Source of the DNA: Alphaproteobacteria bacterium | Lineage (GTDB): Bacteria; Pseudomonadota; Alphaproteobacteria; Micavibrionales; UBA2020 | NCBI GenBank assembly: GCA_025934695.1 | Contig: JAICWS010000002.1 | Span: forward strand, 372,001-436,000 | Direction of reading: 5' to 3' | Length of the DNA stretch: 64,000 nucleotides | Shown: piece after piece, positions 1 through 8,865 of the stretch | How the letters are laid out: every line of letters starts with the position of its first letter | How positions within the stretch are numbered: the stretch's first letter is position 1 | Notes under the pieces: model-generated | Told to the model about the DNA's origin: nothing | Databases searched by the model: none | What the model saw: the letters and a program-made list of their open reading frames with translations, nothing else | Made by a program: the position numbers and the translations under genes

Positions 1-2
1 CG

Positions 3-698
3 GGCGGCGCACCGCTGCCCGCGGACGTCAAGCGCGTCTATGAGCAGCGCACAAAAGCGAAACTGGTGGCAGAGGGATATGGTTTGACTGAATGCTCGCC
101 GGTCGTCACCTGCAACCCGATTTCGTCGAAAGCGCGCGCAGGCTCGATCGGCCTGCCAATCCCCGGCTGCCTGGTCGAGATCGTCAGCCTCGAAGACGGC
201 AAAACTGTTTTAGCGACCGGGGAAAAGGGCGAAATCTGCATCTCCGGCCCCCAGGTCATGAAGGGCTATTACAAGAACCCGGTCGAAACCGCGAACGTCC
301 TGCGCGACGGCCGCTGCCATACCGGCGACGTCGGCTATATGGACGAGGACGGTTTCGTCTATATCGTCGACCGCGTGAAGGATCTCATCCTTGTCGGCGG
401 CTATAACGTCTATCCGCGCCATGTCGAAGAAGTCATCTATGCCCATCCGGCGGTCGAAGAATGCATCGTGGCGGGCGTGTCCGATAAGCTGCGCGGTGAG
501 GCGGTGCATGCCTGGGTCAAGCTCAAGGCGGGCGAATCCGTCAGCGTCGATACGTTGCGCGCCTGGCTGCACGACAAGCTGTCGCCCATCGAACTGCCGA
601 AGAAAATCCACATCCGCAACGAGCCGCTGCCTAAAACGGCGGTCGGCAAACTGTCGAAACGCGACCTGCTGGTGCAGGAAGGGATTCAGAAGCGGTAA
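3..698 (+). CDS. AMP-forming acyl-CoA synthetase, C-terminal part
   Basis: The gene enters the window in frame, so only the last 231 residues are visible. They carry the hallmarks of the ANL adenylating superfamily: the EGYGLTE motif near residue 24-30, the TGD of motif A7, the DRVKDLILVGGYNVYP stretch of motif A8, and a C-terminal PKTAVGKLSKR containing the catalytic lysine. Such enzymes activate a carboxylic acid to an acyl-adenylate and transfer it to CoA. The spacing and motifs fit a long- or medium-chain fatty-acid CoA ligase, but substrate choice lies mostly in the missing N-terminal part. A long repeat-bearing gap follows, so it probably ends its transcription unit. Confidence 0.9.
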   Translation, partial: GGAPLPADVKRVYEQRTKAKLVAEGYGLTECSPVVTCNPISSKARAGSIGLPIPGCLVEIVSLEDGKTVLATGEKGEICISGPQVMKGYYKNPVETANVLRDGRCHTGDVGYMDEDGFVYIVDRVKDLILVGGYNVYPRHVEEVIYAHPAVEECIVAGVSDKLRGEAVHAWVKLKAGESVSVDTLRAWLHDKLSPIELPKKIHIRNEPLPKTAVGKLSKRDLLVQEGIQKR

Positions 699-784
699 GC
701 CGTTCGTTTCTTTTTTGAAAATCTTTATTTATGAAGTCGTGCCGTTATCTGACGCGCCGAAGCCCGACTGTTTTGCGTTATGTT

Positions 785-949
785 CCCTCTCCCGCGCTAG
801 CGGGAGAGGGTTAGGGTGAGGGGCTTAACCGAGATTCTTCTGCTCCTCGCGCCTACAACGAGGGGTCAAATCTTTCTCCTCGTCGCTGCCTGCTGAATGA
901 CTACCGCTAAGCCCCTCACCTCCACCTCTCCCGCTAGCGCGGGAGAGGG
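785..949. repeat. Long inverted repeat in the 699-1139 gap
   Basis: Two GC-rich palindromes of the type CCCTCTCCCGC-loop-GCGGGAGAGGG face each other at 785-810 and 925-949. Inside them the flanks (GGTGAGGGGCTT and AAGCCCCTCACC) are also inverted, so the whole block can fold back on itself. It looks like a paired REP-type element, and similar ones lie near 2051 and 58411. I see no gene in the rest of the 699-1139 gap. Confidence 0.75.
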
Positions 950-1139
950 ACCCTGGCGCACCATTTGCGTTGCCAACTTTCGGAAGATCCGCGTCGACGC
1001 GCTTTGATATCGAGGGAAGTTTCGAAATTATCTATATTTTTCAAAAGCTTGCAAAAACCCCGGTTATCATTTCCATATAAATATGATACTATATGGCAGA
1101 GCCTGAAAAATCAGGCGTCGCAAAAAGGCGGAGGTTGGT

Positions 1140-2018
1140 GTGGCGGGTGCATTGAAAAAAGGCATGTTGTGCGTCGCGTTTGCGGCGGCGGTCGGCGGTC
1201 TTGCGGGCTGCGATAATAAACCGGCGCAACCCAAAGTGAACTTCGATGGGCTTCCGGTCGTTTCCCAGCATGTGAAGGCCCAGGCATCGCAGGCCGCGCT
1301 TCTCGAAATGCGCACCGAGGGCGAAGCCAAGATGCTCAAAACTCACCAGGTCACGCAAAAAGAATATGACGAAGACAAGAAGGACGGCGATTCCCGCATC
1401 GCCCTCATGCGTAGCGAATTCGTCGGCGCAGACCAGGCCGCCTTCGACGCGTACTTTCGCAGCGAACTAAAGCAGCGCGGCTTCCCCGGCCCCGGCGACA
1501 AAATGCCGGGCGAGGCGGCGGCGCCCGCGCTCAGCGCGTCAGCCCAGGCACAAGCCGGGACCATGCAGCCCGCCGTCAAGATGCTTCTCGCCAACAGCAA
1601 CCATGTCATCGGGCCCGGTGGCACCGAGAAACCGCTCGCTGGCACGACCACGCGCGAAGCGATCTTCCCCGGCGGTCCGCAGGAAAACGTCACGCGCATC
1701 GACGCGGGCGCCTTGCAGCCGGGCCAGAAATATTTCTTCGAGGGCAAGCTGTTCGTCGACGGCACCATGAAATCCGGCGTGACGCTGAACGTGGCCGGCA
1801 AAGTGGTGCTCAACGGCACCGCGCCCCAGAACACCACCATCAACGTCGTCCAGCCGACCAAGAGCGTGGGCGGCAAGGACGTGCTGCTTTACAACGATCC
1901 CGACCCCGCCATCCGCATCAATGGCGGCGTCGCCCCCAACGTGACGCTGCATACCAACGGCGGCAAGACCGTCTTTGGCACGCCGTTGCAGCCCGCGCCG
2001 AAAGCGCCGGGGCGGTAA
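1140..2018 (+). CDS. Hypothetical lipoprotein with beta-rich C-terminal part
   Basis: The 292-residue protein starts at a GTG preceded by GGCGGAGG. It opens with a lipoprotein signal ending in the lipobox LAGC (Cys at residue 24), so it should be a membrane-anchored periplasmic or outer-membrane lipoprotein. Residues about 60-130 are charged and probably helical. From about residue 190 onward the sequence alternates short hydrophobic strands with Gly/Asn turns (VDGTMKSGVTLNVAGKVVLNG), the look of a beta-solenoid or bactofilin-like segment. I do not recognise the family and assign no function. It stands alone between two repeat blocks. Confidence 0.75.
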   Translation: MAGALKKGMLCVAFAAAVGGLAGCDNKPAQPKVNFDGLPVVSQHVKAQASQAALLEMRTEGEAKMLKTHQVTQKEYDEDKKDGDSRIALMRSEFVGADQAAFDAYFRSELKQRGFPGPGDKMPGEAAAPALSASAQAQAGTMQPAVKMLLANSNHVIGPGGTEKPLAGTTTREAIFPGGPQENVTRIDAGALQPGQKYFFEGKLFVDGTMKSGVTLNVAGKVVLNGTAPQNTTINVVQPTKSVGGKDVLLYNDPDPAIRINGGVAPNVTLHTNGGKTVFGTPLQPAPKAPGR

Positions 2019-2050
2019 TTCTCAGCGGCGGTTTCGCTACCACCCGTTTA

Positions 2051-2229
2051 TATTTTCGCGCGCAAGCGCGGCTTCCGCAATTCCCTCTCCCTCTGGGAGA
2101 GGGCAGGGAGAGGGGAGCGGTGGCATGGCCGGAAACCCCAATTATTTTTGAAGCACGGTAGCGGGTCCTCTCCCCCCTTCTCCCATGGGGAGAGGGGCTA
2201 TAAGGCCGCGCTTCGCGCGGAAATAAAAA
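2051..2229. repeat. Composite inverted repeat upstream of the serpin cluster
   Basis: Outer arms (CGCGCGCAAGCGCGG near 2058 and CCGCGCTTCGCGCGG near 2206) and inner CCCTCTCC/GGAGAGG palindromes nest inside each other. The design matches the blocks at 785-949 and 58411-58595. Together with the promoter-like site at 2306 it fills the 2019-2382 gap, which holds no gene. Confidence 0.65.
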
Positions 2230-2305
2230 AGCTCAATTGTGCGCCGATCCGCTTCGGCAATCCGCCCATCCGTTCAAGAAAATTATGTAATCAAAAATAC
2301 CTTTC

Positions 2306-2333
2306 TTGACATAACTCGTCCTTATGCTAAACA
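2306..2333 (+). promoter_or_regulatory. Possible promoter of the serpin operon
   Basis: A perfect TTGACA sits at 2306-2311, about 70 bases before the first serpin start, in a locally AT-rich stretch. The best -10 candidate at 16-base spacing is TAAACA (2328-2333), which is weak. No operator is evident. Confidence 0.3.
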
Positions 2334-2382
2334 CACCATGCTTTGATTTTACCCTAATCATTTTTCAATGGAGAAACGGCAA

Positions 2383-3696
2383 ATGGCTAAAGACGGTGTG
2401 GAGCAGGAAATTGACCATGGTCAGTACCTGAAACCTGAAGTTCAAAACGCGATCAAGCTGACGCTGGCCTTCGCGAAGGCGGTGGGCGCGCATCAGGCGG
2501 ATAAAGGCGACAACCTCGTCGTCTCGCCCTATAACGCGCAGGCATGTTTGTCGATGGTCGCCAAGGGCGCTGATTCGCTCACCCGGGATGAAATGGCGAA
2601 GACGCTGTTCGGCACCGACGGCGCGGGCCTCGATGCGGCCGTGGCCGATTACGCCAAGCTGAACGATGAAATCCTGAAAGCCAACAAGGGCCAGGTCGAA
2701 CTCACCACCGCCAACGGCATCTGGACGAACCAGAATCTCGTCACGCTGAAACAGGCTTTCGCGGACGACATGAAGAAAAACTTCGGCGCCGAAATCTCGG
2801 CTGAAGACTATGGCAACCCGGCGACACTCGACAAGATCAATGACTGGGCGGCGAAGAACACCAACAATCTGATTACCAAGGTTCTCGAAGAGCTGAACGC
2901 CGACGATGCGGCGGTGCTGGCTTCTGCGCTCTACTTCAAGGGCAAATGGACGAGCCAATTCGACGCGAAGCTGACGGAAGAGAAAACCTTCACGCTCGAG
3001 CAGGGTAAACAGGCGCTCACGCCGACGATGCACCAGGACGTCTCCGATGACGGCGTCATGCAGTATGCGAAAGGCAAGGACTATGAAGCCGTCACGCTCA
3101 CCTACGGCGAAAAGAACTGGCAGGAAAACAAATATCCCTCGATGCGCCTCGTCATGGTGCGCCCGACCGACGAAACGGTCAGCGCCCGCGACTGGCTGTC
3201 GTCGCAGGCGAACGGCAAGGTTCCGGCCTGGCTCGATCCCTACGCCTACCGCGACGCCGTCGGTTCCATCGAGCTGCCGCGCCTCGATATCAAGCAAAAG
3301 CACGACCTGATCCCGCCGATGCAGGATATGGGCGTCAAACAAGCGTTTGAAAAAGGCGCCGCCGATTTCACACGCATGATCGAAAAAGACGGCAAGCATC
3401 TTTTTGTCAGCCAGGTCTCGCATGACGTCGTGTTCAAGACCGACGAAAAAGGCTCCGAAGCCGCGGCAGTCACGACGGCTGTCATGACGCTGGAATGCTG
3501 CCATGCGCCGCCCCAGCAGGTCGACATCAAGCTCGATCGCTCGTTCGTCTTCGCGCTGCAGGATGTGCGCACCAACGCCGTCCTGTTCATCGGCGCGGTG
3601 TCGAAGCCCAACGAAGAGATGAAGCCGCTGGCGCCGCACGCGTCGAACGGCGCCCAGAAGCGCAAGCAGCACTTCGAAGGCCAACGCGGTCTCTAA
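2383..3696 (+). CDS. Serpin 1 (serine/cysteine protease inhibitor family)
   Basis: The 437-residue protein shows the serpin scaffold: NLVVSPYNAQACLSMVAKGA near the N terminus, the strand VELTTANGIWTNQN, the shutter-region segment LASALYFKGKW, LPRLDIKQKHDL, and the C-terminal barrel strands SFVFALQD and VLFIGAVSKP. The reactive-centre hinge (about residues 353-362, DEKGSEAAAVTT) has the small residues needed for loop insertion, as in inhibitory serpins. Counting from the hinge puts P1 near the LECC segment, so Glu or Leu. There is no signal peptide. The ATG at 2383 is preferred because GGAGAAA lies six bases before it; an in-frame ATG at 2368 lacks a site. It is the first gene of a three-serpin operon. 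The target protease is unknown. Confidence 0.93.
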   Translation: MAKDGVEQEIDHGQYLKPEVQNAIKLTLAFAKAVGAHQADKGDNLVVSPYNAQACLSMVAKGADSLTRDEMAKTLFGTDGAGLDAAVADYAKLNDEILKANKGQVELTTANGIWTNQNLVTLKQAFADDMKKNFGAEISAEDYGNPATLDKINDWAAKNTNNLITKVLEELNADDAAVLASALYFKGKWTSQFDAKLTEEKTFTLEQGKQALTPTMHQDVSDDGVMQYAKGKDYEAVTLTYGEKNWQENKYPSMRLVMVRPTDETVSARDWLSSQANGKVPAWLDPYAYRDAVGSIELPRLDIKQKHDLIPPMQDMGVKQAFEKGAADFTRMIEKDGKHLFVSQVSHDVVFKTDEKGSEAAAVTTAVMTLECCHAPPQQVDIKLDRSFVFALQDVRTNAVLFIGAVSKPNEEMKPLAPHASNGAQKRKQHFEGQRGL

Positions 3697-3743
3697 GAAG
3701 CGTTGATTTCAACCCATAACCTTATTCAAGGGAAGCATTACCC

Positions 3744-5069
3744 ATGTCTAACTCCCATCAACGTCCCGCGCCCGGTCTCCAAGGCGAGGAATTCCCCGCA
3801 CCCCAGCCCGGCGCGCAGTTTTCGCCGGAAGTAAAGAATGTTATCAGCCTCACGCTCGCCTTCACCAAGGCGGTCGCGGCCAACCAGGACGACAAGTCCG
3901 ACAACCTCGTCATCTCGCCTTACAATGCGCTTGCCGCCCTTTCGATGGCAAGCCAGGGCGCGGAAGGCACGACGCGCGAGGAACTCGCCAAAGCGCTTTA
4001 CGGTGCCGGCGGCAAGGGCCTCGAAACCGCGTCGCAGGCCTACGCCGACCTGAACGAGAAAGTCCTGGCCGCGAATAAAGGCCAGGTCGAACTGACCACC
4101 GCCAACGGCATCTGGACCAACCAGAACCTCGTCGAGCTGAAAGACGATTTCGCCGCGAACATGAAGAAGGTTTTCGGCGCCGAAATCTCGGGCGAAAACT
4201 TCGCGGATCCCGCGACGGTCAAGAAAATCAACGACTGGGCGGCACAGCACACCAACAACCTGATCGACAATGTGCTGGAACGCCTGGAGCCGCAGGACGC
4301 CGCCATCCTTGCCAGCGCCCTCTACTTCAAGGGCCAGTGGACCGAGAAGTTCGACAAGAAAAAGACCAAGGAAGAAAGCTTCACGCTCGACGGCGGCGAC
4401 CAGGCGACCACGCCCACGATGCACCAGAACTTCTGGGGCAGCAAAGGCGATGTCCAGTACATGAACGGCAAGGACGCCGACGCGGTCGCGCTGACCTACG
4501 GCCAGAAGGACGAAGAGGCCGGCAAGCTGCCAACCATGCGCATCATCCTCGCGCGCCCGAAAGACGGCGCAGAAACCGCCCGCGACTGGCTGTCCAAACA
4601 GGCGGGCCAGGGCGTTCCCGCCTGGCTCGATCCCGCGCAGTTCGAGGAAGCCACTGGCTCCGTCGCGCTGCCGCGCCTCGACATCAAGCAGCGCTTCGAC
4701 CTCATTCCCGCGATGAAGGACATGGGCGTCAAGCTGGCGTTCAAACACGCTACGCTCACTGAGCCCGGCGCCGATTTCAGCCGCATGGTCACTGAAGGCG
4801 GCGAAGCCCTCGCGATTTCGAAAGTACAGCACGACATCGTTTTCAAGACCGACGAAGAAGGCTCCGAAGCCGCGGCCGTGACAACCATCGGCATGAGCTT
4901 CGCGACCTCGATCGGCCCCATGAAGCCGCATATCGACCTCAAGCTCGACCGTTCGTTCGCCTTTGCTCTTCAGGATATCGAAACGGGCGCGGTGCTGTTC
5001 GTCGGCGCGGTCAACAAGCCCAACGACGAGATGAAGCCCGTGCAAAAAGCGCAAGGCCCCAAGCCGTAA
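3744..5069 (+). CDS. Serpin 2
   Basis: This 441-residue protein is a clear paralogue of the genes on either side. It has the same blocks (NLVISPYNALAALSMASQGA, LASALYFKGQW, LPRLDIKQRFDLIPAMKDMG) and an inhibitory-type hinge DEEGSEAAAVTT at about residues 370-381. The loop then reads IGMSFATSIGPMKP, so the predicted P1 is Ala or Phe, unlike its neighbours; this would favour a chymotrypsin- or elastase-like target, but that is inference from loop counting. No signal peptide or membrane anchor is visible. It starts 47 bases after serpin 1, with AAGGGA before the ATG. The N-terminal 30 residues and the short tail after the last strand lie outside the serpin fold. Confidence 0.93.
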   Translation: MSNSHQRPAPGLQGEEFPAPQPGAQFSPEVKNVISLTLAFTKAVAANQDDKSDNLVISPYNALAALSMASQGAEGTTREELAKALYGAGGKGLETASQAYADLNEKVLAANKGQVELTTANGIWTNQNLVELKDDFAANMKKVFGAEISGENFADPATVKKINDWAAQHTNNLIDNVLERLEPQDAAILASALYFKGQWTEKFDKKKTKEESFTLDGGDQATTPTMHQNFWGSKGDVQYMNGKDADAVALTYGQKDEEAGKLPTMRIILARPKDGAETARDWLSKQAGQGVPAWLDPAQFEEATGSVALPRLDIKQRFDLIPAMKDMGVKLAFKHATLTEPGADFSRMVTEGGEALAISKVQHDIVFKTDEEGSEAAAVTTIGMSFATSIGPMKPHIDLKLDRSFAFALQDIETGAVLFVGAVNKPNDEMKPVQKAQGPKP

Positions 5070-5093
5070 ATCACTTCTAGAAGGAGATAAGCA

Positions 5094-6413
5094 ATGCCCA
5101 GAAGAACTCCCCAGGTCCTGCGCGGCCAAGGCAACCCCGGTGTGGAATTCGATCCGTCGAAAGGCCACGGCCAGCACCTCGGCCCCGCGGCGCAAAATAC
5201 CATCAAGCTGACCCTCGCTTTCGCCAAGGCGGTCGCCTGCCACCAGGATGACAAGGCCGACAACCTTGTCGTTTCGCCCTATAACGCCATGGCCGCCCTG
5301 TCGATGGTGGCCAAGGGCGCCGAAGGCCGGACGCGCGATGAAATGGCGAAGACGCTGTTCGGCGTTGATGGCAAGCAACTCGATGCGTCCGTGACGGATT
5401 ACGCGGCGCTCAACGGTCGGATCCTGGCCGCTAACAACGGACAGGTCGAACTGACCACCGCCAACGGCGTCTGGACGAACAATAAGCTGGTCGAGCTGAA
5501 AGACAGCTTCGCGGAAGGGCTGCGCCAGGAATTCAGCGCCGAAATCTCGGGCGAAAATTTCTCGCCTGCGACGGTGAAGAAGATCAATGCCTGGGCGTCG
5601 AAAAACACCAAGGGCCTGATCAACGAAGTTCTCGATCAGCTCAATCCCGACGACGCAGCGGTCCTCGCGTCGGCCCTTTACTTCAAGGGTCAGTGGACGC
5701 ACAAGTTCGATAAATTGCTGACGGAAGACAAAGACTTCACGCAAGACGGCCAGACACCTGTCCATACGCCGACCATGCACCAGGACTATGGCCGCAGGGA
5801 CGATCTGACCTTCGTGCGCGGGACCGATTACGACGCGGTCGCGCTGACCTACGGCGAGAAAAACGCCGCTGCCGGAAAAAGCCCGACGATGCGCATCGTG
5901 CTGGTCCGCCCGACGGACGATGGCCAGAGCGCACGCGACTGGCTGCGCGGTCAGGGCAAGGGCATTCCGCAGTGGCTCGACCCCGCGTCCTTCGTCCAGG
6001 CGACGGGCTCGGTCGAACTGCCGCGCCTCGACATCAAGCAAAAGCATGACCTCATCCCCTCGCTCAAGGACATGGGCATCAACGCCGCTTTCACCGGCCA
6101 GGCCGATTTCGGCGGCATGGTGAAAGAGGGCGGGAAGGAACTGTCCATCAGCAAGGTCACCCACGACGTTGTGTTCAAGACGGACGAGGAAGGCTCCGAA
6201 GCCGCGGCGGTCACCTTCGTCGGCATGCGGCGGTCGATGACCGCGATGCCGCCGCCGATGCCGCATATCGACCTCAAGCTTGACCGTTCCTTCGTCTTCG
6301 CGTTGCAGGATGTGGAAACCGGCGCGGTGCTCTTCATGGGCGCCGTCAACAAGCCCAACAACGACATGAAGGCCGGCCCTGCCGCGCCGAAGGCGCCGCA
6401 ACGCGGACGCTAA
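5094..6413 (+). CDS. Serpin 3
   Basis: The 439-residue third member of the cluster has a strong ribosome site (AAGGAGAT) before its ATG and begins 24 bases after serpin 2. The scaffold blocks match the other two. The hinge DEEGSEAAAVT (about residues 364-374) is again of inhibitory type, but the loop continues FVGMRRSMTAMPPPMP. The two arginines near P1 would suit a trypsin-like or Arg-specific protease. The loop is longer on the P' side than in alpha-1-antitrypsin. No export signal is seen. A terminator follows, so this ends the operon. Confidence 0.93.
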   Translation: MPRRTPQVLRGQGNPGVEFDPSKGHGQHLGPAAQNTIKLTLAFAKAVACHQDDKADNLVVSPYNAMAALSMVAKGAEGRTRDEMAKTLFGVDGKQLDASVTDYAALNGRILAANNGQVELTTANGVWTNNKLVELKDSFAEGLRQEFSAEISGENFSPATVKKINAWASKNTKGLINEVLDQLNPDDAAVLASALYFKGQWTHKFDKLLTEDKDFTQDGQTPVHTPTMHQDYGRRDDLTFVRGTDYDAVALTYGEKNAAAGKSPTMRIVLVRPTDDGQSARDWLRGQGKGIPQWLDPASFVQATGSVELPRLDIKQKHDLIPSLKDMGINAAFTGQADFGGMVKEGGKELSISKVTHDVVFKTDEEGSEAAAVTFVGMRRSMTAMPPPMPHIDLKLDRSFVFALQDVETGAVLFMGAVNKPNNDMKAGPAAPKAPQRGR

Positions 6414-6434
6414 TATAAAGTTGTGTAAGCAAGG

Positions 6435-6474
6435 AACCCGGCATCGTTGCAAAGCGCTGCCGGGTTTCTGCTTT
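6435..6474 (+). terminator. Rho-independent terminator after the serpins
   Basis: A nine-base stem AACCCGGCA / TGCCGGGTT encloses a 14-base loop and is followed by TTCTGCTTTT. It lies 21 bases beyond the serpin 3 stop and may also serve the convergent cti gene. Confidence 0.8.
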
Positions 6475-6491
6475 TAAACCAGCCGGAACCG

Positions 6492-8864
6492 TCAGTGCCA
6501 GTCGCCGTCTTCGGTCCAGATGCCGTAGCGCGTGTAATCCAGGATGCCGAAAGCGACGGGATCCTGCCGGCGCAGCCAGGCATGCAACCGGTCCGAAACC
6601 GCCCAGAACTGCGGACTGGTTTTCAGCACCGCCCAGTTGTTTATAAAGGCGCGGGCGGAGGCGGGGTCATGGACCGCCTCCAGCTGGCGCCGGAAGTCCG
6701 GCAGCTTATTCTCCGGAACCTCGAAGAAAAGATTGGGGTAGCTCGTGGCCAGGCCGGTCACGACGGCGAGGCGGTCCTGTGCCGGGCGCATCGCCGTGGA
6801 TTCCATGAGGAACCGGCCCAGCGCGGTATGCATCCGGTCCCGCACGACCGTCACGACGTCCTTGATCCTGCCGTTCGCTTCCACGAGCAGCAGCGACGAA
6901 TCCGGGAATAAATTCACGAAAGGCGCCGTTTTCGCCGCGCGCCCGGCGATGGATTCCAGCGGCGCGTATTCGGATGCTAAAGTGCCGTCATGCGGCCCGC
7001 GGATGGGCGAGCTCATGTGGTCCCAGATCTGACCGACCAGTTCCCTGTCGGTGTGCGTGGGATCGCGGTAAGCGATCTGCGTGGGGAACCGGCTATCGTC
7101 CGGATTGATGAAAATCTTTTCGCCCAGTTTCGCGACCGCGCCCTGATACCATTGCGCCCGCAGGCGCTGGCGTTCGGTCGGCGGCAGGAAGATCAGGAAA
7201 TTATTCTCGGCCTCGCGCCGGATCATGCCCATATAGACCCGCGTGTGGATTTGATGATCGAGGTTGCCGAAAACGTCGTATCCCACGACCAGGTTGTACA
7301 CAAGGCGTTCGAATAGCCCGTAATCCAGCACGAAATAGCTGGTGGCCGGCCCGCCGCGCAGTCCCTGCAGCACATAGGAATGATCGTCATGGCGGAACAC
7401 CGTGAGAATGGCGTTGGGGTTGGTTCCGTCGCCATTCCAAAGGTCGGAGAGCTGGTATCCTTTGGCAAAATCGGTCTTGCGATGCGCATCTTTCATCCGC
7501 ACATATTGATTGCGGGCGCTGATATACATGTCGCCCAGAATATGCCCGTCGGTGAAGGCGGTCCGCTCCACGATCGATTCCCGCAGTTGCTTGAGCGAAA
7601 GCTTGCCGATGAGCGAGCTGTCGTTCTCGTTCAGGTAGGGGAGCACCAGCAAGTTCTCGCTCTCCTTTGCGAAACCGGGGTCGACGACCATCAGCTCGGA
7701 CTTCGGGTCCATGAAAAAGACGAAGAAATGCTCGTCGATCGAATTGACCGCGCCCCTGCCATAGCAAACCGGCCCCTTGATGAAGGTCGCGACATGATAC
7801 TGCGCGTCCTCGAGCAGGAAACGGTAGCGCGCCTCCACCGGCACATCCTGGTAGACGACGAAGGGATTGGTCTTATCGGGCGTCGTGTACGCAGGCGGGT
7901 GCGAGACTTTCCATGGATGCTGCGGGTCGAAGAACAGGCCGGCGATGCGCTTCAGCCGCGCCCGGTCCATGAGGTAGGGAAGATGCGTCTTCTCGACCAC
8001 CGTTTCCTGTTGCGGCTGGAAACAGTAATGGAACGGGCCGCCGGGATCATCCGACGGACGGCGCGTCGCAATTTCATCCAGCGGACGCTCGCAGCTGGTG
8101 CGGCTGCGCAACAGCCGGTAGAACTTCAGCGAATCCTTGTCGAAATGCAGGCTCGCCAGGAACAGGTGTTCGTACAGGTAACGCGCCACCAGCCGATGTT
8201 CGGGGTCATCCTTATTTAGGAAGTCCTGCCAGGAATTTTTCGCTTCGGCTTGCGCAGGGGGAAGATCGTCAACGATTGGCGGCGGCGGCTTTTGGCCGTT
8301 GGCGAACCAGCCCGCCAGCACTCCCTGCTCGGCCTTGGTCAGGGGCGGGAGGCCATAAGGCATCAGTTTGTCCGGATTGCTTGCCGCGAACGACTTGAAT
8401 TCCTTGTCATTGGCGGGGCAGGTATGCGAATCCTCGACGATATCCTTGGGCGAATGCTGTTTCCCGCGGTTCAGCATCTGGAGCAGCAGGTTGGTCTGCC
8501 CGTCGGCCACGGGGAAGAAGCCCTTGTCCTTGTGCCATTCCGCGGACGTCCGCGCGTCGATGCCAAGCCGCGTGGGTGCGATGCTTTCGAGGCGCGTCGG
8601 GTGAATGAGTTCGATCTTGCTGGCTCCGCGTTCGAGGCCTTCGTATGAGGTCAGCTTGAGCTGGCAGGGCGCGTTGTTGCAGCTGTGGCAGGTCACGCAG
8701 CGGTTATCGAAGATGCGTTGCGCCGCCGCGTAAGGAACTTCTTCCCCGGCCGCCACCGGAACGGGTGCGGCTTTCGGCGCGGCGGATTTTCCATGAATCG
8801 CGGCAACGGCGCTGCCGCCGAGCAGCAGCAGGAGGGTGAGAAACAGAAAGGGGCGATGTGTCAA
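6492..8864 (-). CDS. cti: Fatty acid cis/trans isomerase (periplasmic haem protein)
   Basis: Cti converts cis-unsaturated acyl chains of membrane lipids to trans forms, which stiffens the membrane during solvent or heat stress. The protein (about 790 residues) has an N-terminal Sec signal (FLFLTLLLLLGG), then the c-type haem motif CVTCH at residues 56-60 and the diagnostic CNNAPCQLKLTSYEGLERG, followed by the long CTI domain. I prefer the TTG at 8864 because AGGG lies six bases before it and it gives a clean signal peptide. An in-frame ATG at 8909 overlaps the upstream lipoprotein gene. The stop codon of that lipoprotein gene ends one base before this TTG, so the two are probably translationally coupled. 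Confidence 0.9.
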   Translation of the reverse strand: MTHRPFLFLTLLLLLGGSAVAAIHGKSAAPKAAPVPVAAGEEVPYAAAQRIFDNRCVTCHSCNNAPCQLKLTSYEGLERGASKIELIHPTRLESIAPTRLGIDARTSAEWHKDKGFFPVADGQTNLLLQMLNRGKQHSPKDIVEDSHTCPANDKEFKSFAASNPDKLMPYGLPPLTKAEQGVLAGWFANGQKPPPPIVDDLPPAQAEAKNSWQDFLNKDDPEHRLVARYLYEHLFLASLHFDKDSLKFYRLLRSRTSCERPLDEIATRRPSDDPGGPFHYCFQPQQETVVEKTHLPYLMDRARLKRIAGLFFDPQHPWKVSHPPAYTTPDKTNPFVVYQDVPVEARYRFLLEDAQYHVATFIKGPVCYGRGAVNSIDEHFFVFFMDPKSELMVVDPGFAKESENLLVLPYLNENDSSLIGKLSLKQLRESIVERTAFTDGHILGDMYISARNQYVRMKDAHRKTDFAKGYQLSDLWNGDGTNPNAILTVFRHDDHSYVLQGLRGGPATSYFVLDYGLFERLVYNLVVGYDVFGNLDHQIHTRVYMGMIRREAENNFLIFLPPTERQRLRAQWYQGAVAKLGEKIFINPDDSRFPTQIAYRDPTHTDRELVGQIWDHMSSPIRGPHDGTLASEYAPLESIAGRAAKTAPFVNLFPDSSLLLVEANGRIKDVVTVVRDRMHTALGRFLMESTAMRPAQDRLAVVTGLATSYPNLFFEVPENKLPDFRRQLEAVHDPASARAFINNWAVLKTSPQFWAVSDRLHAWLRRQDPVAFGILDYTRYGIWTEDGDWH

Positions 8865-8865
8865 A

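Noticed and set aside
2365-3684. A 439-codon open frame antisense to serpin 1
   Set aside because: It is the same kind of shadow, covering almost exactly the serpin gene with no ribosome site or recognisable domain.
3738-6452. A 904-codon open frame antisense to serpins 2 and 3
   Set aside because: It mirrors two real genes in GC-rich DNA, its product is Arg/His/Val-rich with no known motif, and the plus-strand genes have ribosome sites and full serpin signatures.
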